Shown piece by piece: positions 5,318 through 13,677 of a DNA stretch of 13,789 nt. Each line of letters opens with the position of its first letter. The stretch's first letter is position 1. Made by a program: the position numbers and the translations under genes. The stretch lies in assembly GCA_903928045.1 (NCBI GenBank), contig CAIYPH010000525.1:1-13789 (forward strand), in the 5' to 3' direction. Source of the stretch: an uncultured Rhodospirillales bacterium (GTDB lineage: Bacteria; Pseudomonadota; Alphaproteobacteria; Acetobacterales; Acetobacteraceae). The notes below the pieces were generated by a model. It ran no database searches and was not told the DNA's origin. It saw only the letters and a list, made by a program, of their open reading frames with translations.

Positions 5318-8300
5318 TCACGCCCGCGCCGCGACCGGCAGCATCCACCGGCGATGACTGGGGGCAGCACTCCAGTAGTGCCCGAGCGGCGCGATCGCGA
5401 CGTCGACACGACGGCAACCGCCGCAGGGAATCGCGGCGGCGCCATCCGTCCATCGCCAGCCCGTCTCGGCGTGATGCCACCCGTCGGCCAGCCGCCCGTC
5501 GCGCAGATCGATCGCCACGCCGTCAACGATCAGGCTGGATACCGCCATGCCGAGCCGCCGCAGATCGGCATTGAGCGGATCCAAATCACCGGGCCGGAAC
5601 ACCCGCGACACCAGCCGCACGCTCCGCGCGCCAGGTGGCAGGTTGAACCTCGCCTCCGTCCCCGACCAGCGCTCGGGCCAGACCACCCGGCCGTCAACCC
5701 GCAAATACGGTGCCGGGTCGGCGACGATCGCCTGCCCGCCGTCCAGCACCAGTGCATGCAGGCGGCGCCTGATCGCAACCAGCCGATCGCCGTCAACCAG
5801 CAGCGGCGCGCAGGCATTGGCCCCCCATTGGCGCAGCGCGAAATCTGGGTGGGCCATCACGCTGCCCTCCGCATTGGCAAAGGCGCCGCGGTTTCCGGTA
5901 TCGAGGAAGCTCTCGGCCGGCAGCCCCTGCGCCAGCATCACGTCATGCACCGCGGTGCCGGCGGAACCGGCGAGCTCGACATGATAGTAGGTCACACTCT
6001 CGACATCTTCCTGCACGATCGACGCGCCGTTGATCAGATAACGGATCGGCACCAGCGCACCCGCGACAAACACCGCGTGATCGGGGCTGAGGCGAAGATC
6101 GCTGCGGGGCATGCCGGGCCCGAAGGCATCGGGCATCACCCGCACCGGCTGCACGTCCTGGGGCCTCGGATGCCCGGCCAGCGCCACTTTGCGATGGCCG
6201 ATCCACCGAATGGCGCGATGCCCGTGGCCGACCAGCACGGGGACGCGATCCCCCTCCGCGAGGCTTTCCACGGCGATCTCGCCCCGCAGGGTGAGAATGC
6301 GCGTGCCGGCGGCAAAACACGGCACCGTGGTGCCGAGAGTGACGGTTCCGCCCGACGACACGGCGCTGATGTGCTGCGCCCCGGCGTTGCCCGCCAGGGT
6401 GAATGTCGCGATGGTGCTGCCGGCGCTCGTCAGCGTCACCGTGTTGCCGACAAAACTCGAGGTGATCGTCCCGAAAACACCGGGGAAGCTGATGACATCG
6501 GTGGCGGCGAAATTCTCGATCGTGGTGCCGGCCGTCAGCGTCCGGCCCAGCGACAGTGTCTCGTGGCCGCCATCCGGCCGGAAATTGATCGTCAGCCCGC
6601 TGCCCACCGCGGCGTCGAGCGCCAGGGTCGCATGGTCGGCGATCTCGAGCAGCCCGGTTCCGCTGACCGCGCCAGGCAGCTCGAGCCGCCCCCCTTGCGC
6701 CCGGATGATACCCTTGCTCTCGTCGATCACCGGCAGTGCGCCAGCCCCCAGCGTGCCGAAGCCGGTGATCAGGTTGTCGACATTGTCGAGCACCGAGCCG
6801 GCGCCGTTGGACCACACCTTGTTCCCCGTCCCAATGTCATGGCTGCCGATCCCCTGCAGCAGCATCTCGCCGCCACCGGACAGGCTGACAGTCCCGACCA
6901 CGGTCAGATTGGCGGGAATGCCGACACCGGAATCGCTGCCCTGCACGAGCAACGTGCCGTGATTGATGAAGGATCCCGCGAGATAGAACGGCTTGCTATA
7001 GGTGTTCGGCACTGTCGCCGAGATCCCGACCGTCGCCCCGGCCGCGATGGTGATCGCCGACGAGATGCCGTCGAGGGTGCCGTAATATCCATCAACCACG
7101 CCAGCGAGGGTGCCGCCGGCGACGGTGCCATTGTTATCCACCAGCACGGTCCCGCCACCGCCGCCGATGGTGCCGCCGGTATTGTCGACCCGGCTGGTGA
7201 TATCCAGGAACCCGGACGTGGTTGAGGCGGTGAGCAGGCCACGGTTGATCGCGGTGCTGCTGCCAGTCGCCAGGATCAGCAATCCCGTGGCATTGACGAC
7301 ACCGGCGGCTTCGTTAACGAAGCTCATCGTATTGTTGCCGATTTCGCCAACACCGATGATGGTCACCCCGGCGTTGTCGAGCGTATCGGCGGTGGAAACG
7401 CCGGTGATCACCTGCGAGTAACGCCCGCCGGTGCCCGTGATATCGTTCAGCACGACGCGGCCGCCGCCGCTGAGGATGACGTTGCCCCGCGCTATGATCT
7501 GTGCGGGGCTGTAGAAGTAGTTGCTGTTGCCGCTCAGGGCGATGGTACCGCCAGCCTTGATGCTGCCGAGCAGTTCGATCGACCGGCCGGAGTCGATCTC
7601 GAAGTGGGAGGTGGTATCCAGCGTGAGCGGGCTGGTGGTCCCATCGAGGGTCGAAAACGACGAGCCGGCGAAGATGACGCTGGCTGCGTCGGTTGCATCA
7701 CCCGCCAGCACGCCGCCCTGGATGTCGGACCCGGTCAGAAGAACGATGCCGGAGTGGCCGGCGCCATCATTGCGTGCGGCGATGACGCCGCCCGCGTTCA
7801 GCAGATTGGCGCGCAGATCGAGCGTGCCGCCCAGTGCCTCCACCACCCCCTGGTTGCTCACGGTGGTGCCCGGCCCCGTCGGATCGAACAGCAGCACCCC
7901 GCCCTGGGCGATGATCGATCCCCCCGCCTCATTGCGGATCGAGGTGCGGCCGAAGCCCAGGTCGCCCAGGCCGATGATGGTATTGTCGATGTTGTCGATC
8001 AGATCGGCGCCACTCGATCCAAAGATGCGGTCGTACAGGCTGCCGCTGAGATCGGACATCGCGACGCGCCCGCCGCCCGAGAGCGCAACCGTGCCCTCAA
8101 TGGTCACGTTGGCGTAGTATCCCGAGGTCGCCTGCACCAGCAGCGTGCCGTGGTTGACGATCGCGCCGGTGAGCGTCAGCGCGCTGCTCGGCGCCATGCG
8201 CAGCGGCGTGCCGGTGCCCAGCACCACCGCTTGCGCCGTACCGTCGAGCGTGCCGCCGTAATTGTCGGAGAGGATGTAGCTGGCGGGGTCCGACGGGTCG

Positions 8301-11300
8301 GATTGCAGCAGGCCGCCCTGGATCAGCGCGTTGTGCAGCGTGACCAGCCCGACATGCCCGGCCCCGTCGTTCAGCGCCTGGATGGTGCCGCCGCGGTTGT
8401 CGATGGAACCGTCGAGATACAGCATGCCACCGAGGGCCTGCATCGTACCGCGGTTGACGACGTAGCCCAGGGTGAGAAGGGAGTTGCTCGATGAGGTGGT
8501 GACGGCAAGCGTGCCCCCCTCGGCGGAGATGATGCCGGCCGCCTCGTTGGTGATCGCCAGGTCCGGGTTGCCGATCCGGCCGCGGCCGGCAAAGCGGTTA
8601 TCCGCGTTATCGAGCGTATTGGCGGTGTAGGTATAATAGCTCGGATTATACCCGAAGATCTCGGCCGACGAACCATATTGGCTGGCGTTGCTGTCCTGGA
8701 GCGAGACCAGCCCGCCACCGGTAAGGTGCACGTTGCCGACGACCGTCATCGTCTGGCCGGCGTAGACGCTCAGCTGAGAATCCTGCACGAACAGCGTGCC
8801 GTGATTGACCATCTCGCCGGTGAGAAACAGGTTCCCCTGCAACGTGTCATACGCCAGACCAACGCTGCCGCCGGCATCGACAGTGACGGGGGCCGCCGAG
8901 CCGTCAATGGTCGCGTAGGAGCCGAGCACCCGCCCGGCGCCGGCGCCGAAATGCCCCCCGGTGACGGTGATGTTGTCCAGCATCGTCACGCCGGCCGCGG
9001 CGATGGTGCCGCCGGTATTGGCAATGCTGCTGCGCAGTTCGAGCGTGCCGCTGGCCGCCGACGTCAACAGCCCGGTATTGGCGATCGCCACCGTGCCGGT
9101 CGAAACATAGAGCGTGCCGCCATCGGCGCTCACCGTGCCGCCGGCGCGGTTGATCAGCGTGGTGGCGTTGTTGCCCAGCAGTCCGACGCCACGGATGATC
9201 GCGGCGGTGTCAAGCGTATCGGCATAGGAATTGCCCGAGACGATCTGCGAGAACCGGCTGCCGGACCCGCCGGCGTCCACCAGGGCGATCGTGCCACTGC
9301 CGGTCAGCGACACGGCGCCCGACACCAGCAGCCGCATCGTCTTGGTCGGCAGTCCGCCGGCGAGGACGTAGGAGCCGCTCGCCACCACATTGCCCTGGTC
9401 GACCACGGCGCCACGCAGCGTCATCGTCGACGCCGGGATCACCTGCAGCCTCCCCCCCGCCGCCAGCGTCACCGCGTTCGCGCTACCATCGAGCGTCGCG
9501 CCGAGCGTCGTGGTCGACAGCACGCTCGCCGCATCGCCGGTATCGCTCGCCAGCAGCCCGCCCTGCACCGTCAGCCCGTCGAGCAGCACCAGCCCGGACC
9601 CGCCGCCCCCATGCAGCGCCGTGATGGTGCCCCCGGCATTGGCGATCGTCCCGAACAAATCGAGCGTGCCGCTCCGCGCGTCGAGCGTCCCCTGGTTCAC
9701 CTCGGTGGCGCCGTCGCCGCCCATGCGCAGCACCAGCGTGCCGCCCGCCGCCTCGATCACCCCCGCGCTCTCGTTGCGCAGCGACATCGTCGCGTTGCCG
9801 ACCCGCCCGATCCCGCTGATCCGGTTGTCCACGTTGTCGAGCAGATCGGCACTGCTCGACCCGCTGATCACCGCCCCCGCGACCCCCGCGGTCAGCGTGT
9901 CGCTCATCGTCACCAGCCCGCCGCCGGCCAGCCGCGCCGTGCCCGCCACCAGGATCCGGCTCGCCAGCCCATGCGACGTATCGGCGAGCAGCGTCACGCT
10001 GCCGGAATTCGTCACCGTCCCCGCCAGCGTCAGCGTCGCCCCATATCCGACATCGAGCCGGCTCGGCGCCGCCAGCAGCAGCGCCCCCGCCGTCCCGTCC
10101 AGCATCGCCCCCGCGGCGGTCACCCGGAACCGGCTCGCCGCATCGCCCGCCAGCGTGCCGCCGACCACATCGGCGCCATCCAGCAGGAACAGCCCGGCAT
10201 TGGCCGCCCCATCCGCCAGCGCCGCCAGCGTGCCCCCGCCATTGGCGATCGTGCCGGTGAAGTCGATCGTGGTGCCCACCGCCTCGATCAGCCCCGCATT
10301 GGCCGAATGGCTCGCAGCCCCGCCAGGATGCAGGAAGATCTCGCCCCCGCTGGCCTCGATCACCCCCGCCGCCTCGTTGGTCAGCGACATCTGGCCGGCG
10401 CCGATCGTGCCGTAGCCAACGATCTGGTTGTCGGCATTGTCGAGCACATCGCTCCCGCTGCCGCCCAGCAGCGACACCGCCGAGACACTGCCGCTCGCCG
10501 TCACGTCCGACAGGCTCAGCAGCCCGCCCCCCGTCAGCCGCGCAATGCCGGACACCAGCACGCCGCGCGAATTGCCGGCCTGCGACACGTCGGACTGCAC
10601 CTGCAGCGTGCCCGCATTGGCGATCACCCCCCGCAGCGTCAGCGTGTTGTGCCCCGCCGCCGGCAGGCTCGCCGGCGCCGCCACCGTCACCGTGCCGGGG
10701 ATCGTCACCGCCTCGCCGCGGCCATCGAAATACGCGCCATTGGCGAGAATCACCCCGCCATTGCGCGCCGCCAGCGTGCCTCCGGTGAGGTAGCCGGTGA
10801 TCAGCAGCGTGCCCCCATCGGCCAGCAGCGTCGCCCCGGTATCGGTCACCGACGCGCCCAGCGCCAGCGTCGCCCCGCTCAGCGCGGTCGCCACGCCCCG
10901 GTTGGCGAATCCCACGTTGATCGCCAGCATACCGCCGCTGGCCAGCACCGTTCCGGTCGCCTCGTTGACGAACCCAAGCGCCCCGGAAAACACCCCATAG
11001 CCCGAGATCGTGTTGTCGATATTGTCGAGCACATCCCCGATATGCCCGCCGGCGATCACCTGGGTCGCCGAAGCCCCCTGCCCGCCGGCATCCGCGAGCA
11101 GCAGCGCCCCGCCCCCGGTCAGCCTGGCCGTCCCCGTCACATGCAGCGTCTCGGTCAGCGGCGTCGCGCTGTTGCCGGTCAGATGCAGCGTGGTGAGATT
11201 GTCGATCGTCCCGGTGATCGTCTGGTCGGTGTCGAACACGATGTGCGACCCCGCCGCCAGCGTCAGCGCCGTGCCCACCCCGCTCAGCGTCTCGTTGAAC

Positions 11301-13672
11301 AGCAGGTCGATGGTCCCGCCATTCGGCGTCTGCAGCGTGCCGCCGGTCACCGAATAGCTGCGCAGGAACAGCGCCCCGCCATTCGCGCTCAGCGTGCCGC
11401 CGGCATTGTTCAGCGTACTGTCGATCGTCATCACGCCGAACGTATCGGCCGCGATCAGCCCCTGGTTGCTCGACGCCACGGTGCCGCTGTTGAGGCCCAT
11501 GAAGGCCCCTTCGGCCAGGATGGTGCCCGCCGCGGTATTGTTCAGCCCGCCACTGATCAACCCGATCGTGCCGCTCACCAGCCAGGAATTGGTCAGCACC
11601 GAAGCCGTGTCGCGTGGCACGATCCGGCTCGCCGTCCCATCCATCACCAGGGTGCCCTGCCCCCCCGATGGCGCCGGCCCCAGCGTGGCCGAGTCATTGC
11701 CGGTGACGCCGACCACGATGGTCCCGTTGCCCATCGCGATCGCACCGCCGAAATTCGCCGGCACGATGCCGCCACCCAGCGCCAGCGTATTGCCGCTGCC
11801 GATGTGCAGCGTGCCGCCGATCCCCACGCCCGCTTGCCCGGCCGAGCCATCCAGCGTCGCGCTCCCCTCCACCTGGATGATGCCGCTCAGTGACCCCGCC
11901 GGCACCCGCCCGTCGAGCAGCCCGCCGCGGATGGTGGCGTGGTAAAGCGCGATATCGCTGCCATTGCTGGTGAACCCGTTGGCCCCCAGCCCGGCTCCGT
12001 AGGTTGCACCCTGGATCAGCCCGGTCAGCGTCAGCAGCGCGCCGCTGCCGTCGTTCATCGGCTGCAACGTCAACGGCGCCGCCACCGTCATCCCCGCCAC
12101 CCCGCCATCGAGGGTGACCTGGTTGCGCAGCATGATCGTGCCGTCCGTCGACCCCGCCTCATGCGGCGCCGCCAGCGTGCCGCCGTGGATCGTCACCGTG
12201 ATGCCGGGGCCGCTGATACTGGTGCTGCCGATCAGCACCTTGCCGCCGCCGCTGGCCGAAATCGTGCCGCCCTGATTGCGGATGTCGATGCTGTCGCTGA
12301 AGCCCAACCCGGCCAGGATCGCCAGCGTGCCCTGCGTCGACTGCACCAGCGTGTTCGGCGGCGGCGCCGCGGCGAGCAGCCCGGTATTGGTCACATTGGC
12401 GAGGATCAGCAGCCGCCCGGGCGCGTCGGCGATCACCTGGCCGTGGTTTTCCAGCGTGACGGTGATCGACCCGACGCCGTCGATCAGGTTGTCGTCATTG
12501 CGCAGCAGATTGCCGACATGCACGTTCGGCGCCGAGCCGATCGTCCATGCCGCGTTCTCGTTGAGCCCGGTGATCCGCCCGCCGCCCGTCAGGTCGAGCA
12601 CGCCGGTCGCCCCGAGCTCGCCCTCGGCCCCGCCATTGGGGTCGCCGGCCAGCGTGATCGTGCCGGTGTTGTTCACCACCCCCGACATGTAGAGCGCGGT
12701 CGGCAGCAGCGTCCCCGGCTGCGTCGAGACGTCGATTCTCCCCGCGATATGGGTCACCAGCGAGGAGCCATCGATCAGCAGCGTGTTGCTCTGGATCTCC
12801 AGCGTGCTGACGGCGGCGAGCTGCAGCGAATAGAGGTCGGCCTCCAGCGGCCCGTTGAACGTGACGACATAGTCGTCGATCGGCTGGGTCGGCCGCGGCG
12901 GCCCGATCGTCGAGACGATGTCGATCGTGCTGTCGGCGAACAGGTCCCAGGTGCCGGTCAGCGTATGGTCGCTGGTCGCCGCGAAGGTCGGGCTCCAATT
13001 GTCCGGCGTTTCGAAATCGGCGCCGGCCAGCGTCCCCCAGGTGGTCACCGTCGGCAGCCCATTGGCCGCGCTGGTCTGCCCGGGCGGCGGATACAGCACC
13101 AGCCGCGGCGTGCTGATCCCGAAGATGTTCTGCCCCAGGACATCGACGTTGAAATCGAGCCCGGCGGTGATGCGGCCGTCGACGTTGAACAGCCCGAGCG
13201 GATTGGTGCTCAGCAGGTTCAGCACATTGCCGAGATACTCGGTGCCGCCATTGGCCAGGCCGACATTCACCACGCCGCTGACATCGCCGGTGCCGCTGAC
13301 ATCGGTGCCCGCCACGCCGGCGACGACGGCGAGGCCGATCGAGCCGCCGAACGTCGCCATCGGCACCTGCACGCCATTCAGCGTCGGGTTGGCCGCGTAC
13401 AGCCCGTCCAGGATCAACGCCGGATTGCTATAGCCGCTCTGGGCGAACTCGGTGAGCCCCGAGGTGTCGAACCCGAAGGTGAGGCCGAACCGCGCGGACA
13501 GCGCCGCGAGCACGTCGAGGTTCACCCCGGTGAAGATCGGGATCGCCGCCAGCGTCGTCGGGTTGGTGACGTTGCCGTTGCTGTCGATCGTGCCGTTGCC
13601 GATCGCGGTCTCCGGAAACTGGAACTGCACCAGCGAGGCCTTGCCGCCGAACAGCAGCGAGACGGCACTCAT
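5318..13672 (-). CDS. Giant repetitive beta-solenoid protein with C-terminal Hint domain (2784 aa, probably 5'-truncated)
   Basis: This appears to be a very large surface or secreted protein. Residues 1-195 form a domain known from inside giant adhesin-like proteins (SLLFGG..SLVQFQFPE, FGFDTSGLTEF, LFNVDGRITAGL). Residues 205-880 begin with a W/NW segment and continue as divergent solenoid. Residues about 880-2300 hold eight anchors of LDNxDNxIxGxGxIG about 200 residues apart, each followed by NEAxGxIxAxGGTL, IxNxGGTI, TLDG and LTGGGxVxLxD phrases. A cap at about 2300-2440 precedes a Hint domain starting at Cys2452 and an Acetobacteraceae-type tail (PPGARSVRLVSR, GWRWTDG, HYW). ATG 13672 is the first ATG; a TTG at 13732 would add 20 residues with no family look. 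There is no signal peptide and no Shine-Dalgarno motif near the ATG. With a probable IS3-family end just upstream, loss of the true N-terminus is likely. The frame is otherwise open for 8.3 kb. Adhesion or biofilm function is inference. Confidence 0.85.
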   Translation of the reverse strand: MSAVSLLFGGKASLVQFQFPETAIGNGTIDSNGNVTNPTTLAAIPIFTGVNLDVLAALSARFGLTFGFDTSGLTEFAQSGYSNPALILDGLYAANPTLNGVQVPMATFGGSIGLAVVAGVAGTDVSGTGDVSGVVNVGLANGGTEYLGNVLNLLSTNPLGLFNVDGRITAGLDFNVDVLGQNIFGISTPRLVLYPPPGQTSAANGLPTVTTWGTLAGADFETPDNWSPTFAATSDHTLTGTWDLFADSTIDIVSTIGPPRPTQPIDDYVVTFNGPLEADLYSLQLAAVSTLEIQSNTLLIDGSSLVTHIAGRIDVSTQPGTLLPTALYMSGVVNNTGTITLAGDPNGGAEGELGATGVLDLTGGGRITGLNENAAWTIGSAPNVHVGNLLRNDDNLIDGVGSITVTLENHGQVIADAPGRLLILANVTNTGLLAAAPPPNTLVQSTQGTLAILAGLGFSDSIDIRNQGGTISASGGGKVLIGSTSISGPGITVTIHGGTLAAPHEAGSTDGTIMLRNQVTLDGGVAGMTVAAPLTLQPMNDGSGALLTLTGLIQGATYGAGLGANGFTSNGSDIALYHATIRGGLLDGRVPAGSLSGIIQVEGSATLDGSAGQAGVGIGGTLHIGSGNTLALGGGIVPANFGGAIAMGNGTIVVGVTGNDSATLGPAPSGGQGTLVMDGTASRIVPRDTASVLTNSWLVSGTIGLISGGLNNTAAGTILAEGAFMGLNSGTVASSNQGLIAADTFGVMTIDSTLNNAGGTLSANGGALFLRSYSVTGGTLQTPNGGTIDLLFNETLSGVGTALTLAAGSHIVFDTDQTITGTIDNLTTLHLTGNSATPLTETLHVTGTARLTGGGALLLADAGGQGASATQVIAGGHIGDVLDNIDNTISGYGVFSGALGFVNEATGTVLASGGMLAINVGFANRGVATALSGATLALGASVTDTGATLLADGGTLLITGYLTGGTLAARNGGVILANGAYFDGRGEAVTIPGTVTVAAPASLPAAGHNTLTLRGVIANAGTLQVQSDVSQAGNSRGVLVSGIARLTGGGLLSLSDVTASGSVSAVSLLGGSGSDVLDNADNQIVGYGTIGAGQMSLTNEAAGVIEASGGEIFLHPGGAASHSANAGLIEAVGTTIDFTGTIANGGGTLAALADGAANAGLFLLDGADVVGGTLAGDAASRFRVTAAGAMLDGTAGALLLAAPSRLDVGYGATLTLAGTVTNSGSVTLLADTSHGLASRILVAGTARLAGGGLVTMSDTLTAGVAGAVISGSSSADLLDNVDNRISGIGRVGNATMSLRNESAGVIEAAGGTLVLRMGGDGATEVNQGTLDARSGTLDLFGTIANAGGTITALHGGGGSGLVLLDGLTVQGGLLASDTGDAASVLSTTTLGATLDGSANAVTLAAGGRLQVIPASTMTLRGAVVDQGNVVASGSYVLAGGLPTKTMRLLVSGAVSLTGSGTIALVDAGGSGSRFSQIVSGNSYADTLDTAAIIRGVGLLGNNATTLINRAGGTVSADGGTLYVSTGTVAIANTGLLTSAASGTLELRSSIANTGGTIAAAGVTMLDNITVTGGHFGAGAGRVLGSYATIDGSAAPVTVDAGGSVGLAYDTLQGNLFLTGEMVNHGTLFVQDSQLSVYAGQTMTVVGNVHLTGGGLVSLQDSNASQYGSSAEIFGYNPSYYTYTANTLDNADNRFAGRGRIGNPDLAITNEAAGIISAEGGTLAVTTSSSNSLLTLGYVVNRGTMQALGGMLYLDGSIDNRGGTIQALNDGAGHVGLVTLHNALIQGGLLQSDPSDPASYILSDNYGGTLDGTAQAVVLGTGTPLRMAPSSALTLTGAIVNHGTLLVQATSGYYANVTIEGTVALSGGGRVAMSDLSGSLYDRIFGSSGADLIDNIDNTIIGLGDLGFGRTSIRNEAGGSIIAQGGVLLFDPTGPGTTVSNQGVVEALGGTLDLRANLLNAGGVIAARNDGAGHSGIVLLTGSDIQGGVLAGDATDAASVIFAGSSFSTLDGTTSPLTLDTTSHFEIDSGRSIELLGSIKAGGTIALSGNSNYFYSPAQIIARGNVILSGGGRVVLNDITGTGGRYSQVITGVSTADTLDNAGVTIIGVGEIGNNTMSFVNEAAGVVNATGLLILATGSSTAINRGLLTASTTSGFLDITSRVDNTGGTIGGGGGTVLVDNNGTVAGGTLAGVVDGYYGTLDGISSAITIAAGATVGISATVPNTYSKPFYLAGSFINHGTLLVQGSDSGVGIPANLTVVGTVSLSGGGEMLLQGIGSHDIGTGNKVWSNGAGSVLDNVDNLITGFGTLGAGALPVIDESKGIIRAQGGRLELPGAVSGTGLLEIADHATLALDAAVGSGLTINFRPDGGHETLSLGRTLTAGTTIENFAATDVISFPGVFGTITSSFVGNTVTLTSAGSTIATFTLAGNAGAQHISAVSSGGTVTLGTTVPCFAAGTRILTLRGEIAVESLAEGDRVPVLVGHGHRAIRWIGHRKVALAGHPRPQDVQPVRVMPDAFGPGMPRSDLRLSPDHAVFVAGALVPIRYLINGASIVQEDVESVTYYHVELAGSAGTAVHDVMLAQGLPAESFLDTGNRGAFANAEGSVMAHPDFALRQWGANACAPLLVDGDRLVAIRRRLHALVLDGGQAIVADPAPYLRVDGRVVWPERWSGTEARFNLPPGARSVRLVSRVFRPGDLDPLNADLRRLGMAVSSLIVDGVAIDLRDGRLADGWHHAETGWRWTDGAAAIPCGGCRRVDVAIAPLGHYWSAAPSHRRWMLPVAARA
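5885..6325 (-). other. Hint (hedgehog/intein-type) self-processing domain of the giant protein
   Basis: The domain, matching the bacterial Hint_2 type (PF13403), opens with PCFAAGTRILTLRGE, continues with VESLAEGDRVPVL and RAIRWIGHRKV, has the histidine block LRLSPDHAVFVAGALVPIRY, and closes with YYHVEL...HDVMLAQGLPAESFLDTGNRGAF. Cys2452 (codon 6317-6319) is the expected nucleophile and the His of SPDH the expected block-B histidine. A stretch AGSAGTAV sits between YYHVEL and HDVMLA, a few residues longer than the usual spacing as I recall it. No intein-type His-Asn splice end is seen, so hedgehog-like cleavage is more likely than splicing. Confidence 0.88.
6773..11400 (-). repeat. Eight-anchor coding repeat array, period about 600 bp
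   Basis: Minus-strand codons for LDN(x)DN recur near 11022, 10438, 9836, 9210, 8608, 7991, 7376 and 6783, giving spacings of about 584, 602, 626, 602, 617, 615 and 593 bp. The copies at 9210 (TLDTAAIIRG) and 7376 (TLDNAGVTIIG) are the most divergent. Similarity is clear in protein and weaker in DNA, implying old duplications rather than fresh copies. A more diverged half-copy (RNDDNLIDGVG) lies near 12490. Confidence 0.8.
13085..13672 (-). other. N-terminal domain of a type usually internal to giant surface proteins
   Basis: The phrases LVQFQFPE, then ARFGLTFGFDTSGLTEF, PALILDGLY, GSIGLAVVAGVAG, VSGVVNVGL and LFNVDGRITAGLDFNVDVLG follow the order I recall from a repeated domain in very large LEPR-XLL-type surface proteins, where it lies deep inside the chain. 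Here it begins within the first few residues of the reading frame. That supports loss of upstream sequence. Recognition is from memory of the family pattern. Confidence 0.5.
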
Positions 13673-13677
13673 AGAGG

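Noticed and set aside
5318..6319. Full intein (protein splicing) interpretation of the Hint domain
   Set aside because: No C-terminal His-Asn followed by Cys/Ser/Thr was seen after the domain. The motifs fit the bacterial Hint_2 type, so simple cleavage or transfer is more likely.
5354..7225. 623-codon plus-strand frame opposite the Hint end
   Set aside because: It covers the complement of unmistakable Hint and tail motifs. The composition is low-complexity Arg/Gly/His/Gln with no family features.
8678..11893. Very long plus-strand open frame (1071 codons) opposite the giant gene
   Set aside because: Its product is an Arg/Gln/Ala/His/Pro-rich jumble with no domain and follows the repeats of the opposite strand. 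GC-rich coding DNA commonly gives such open antisense frames.
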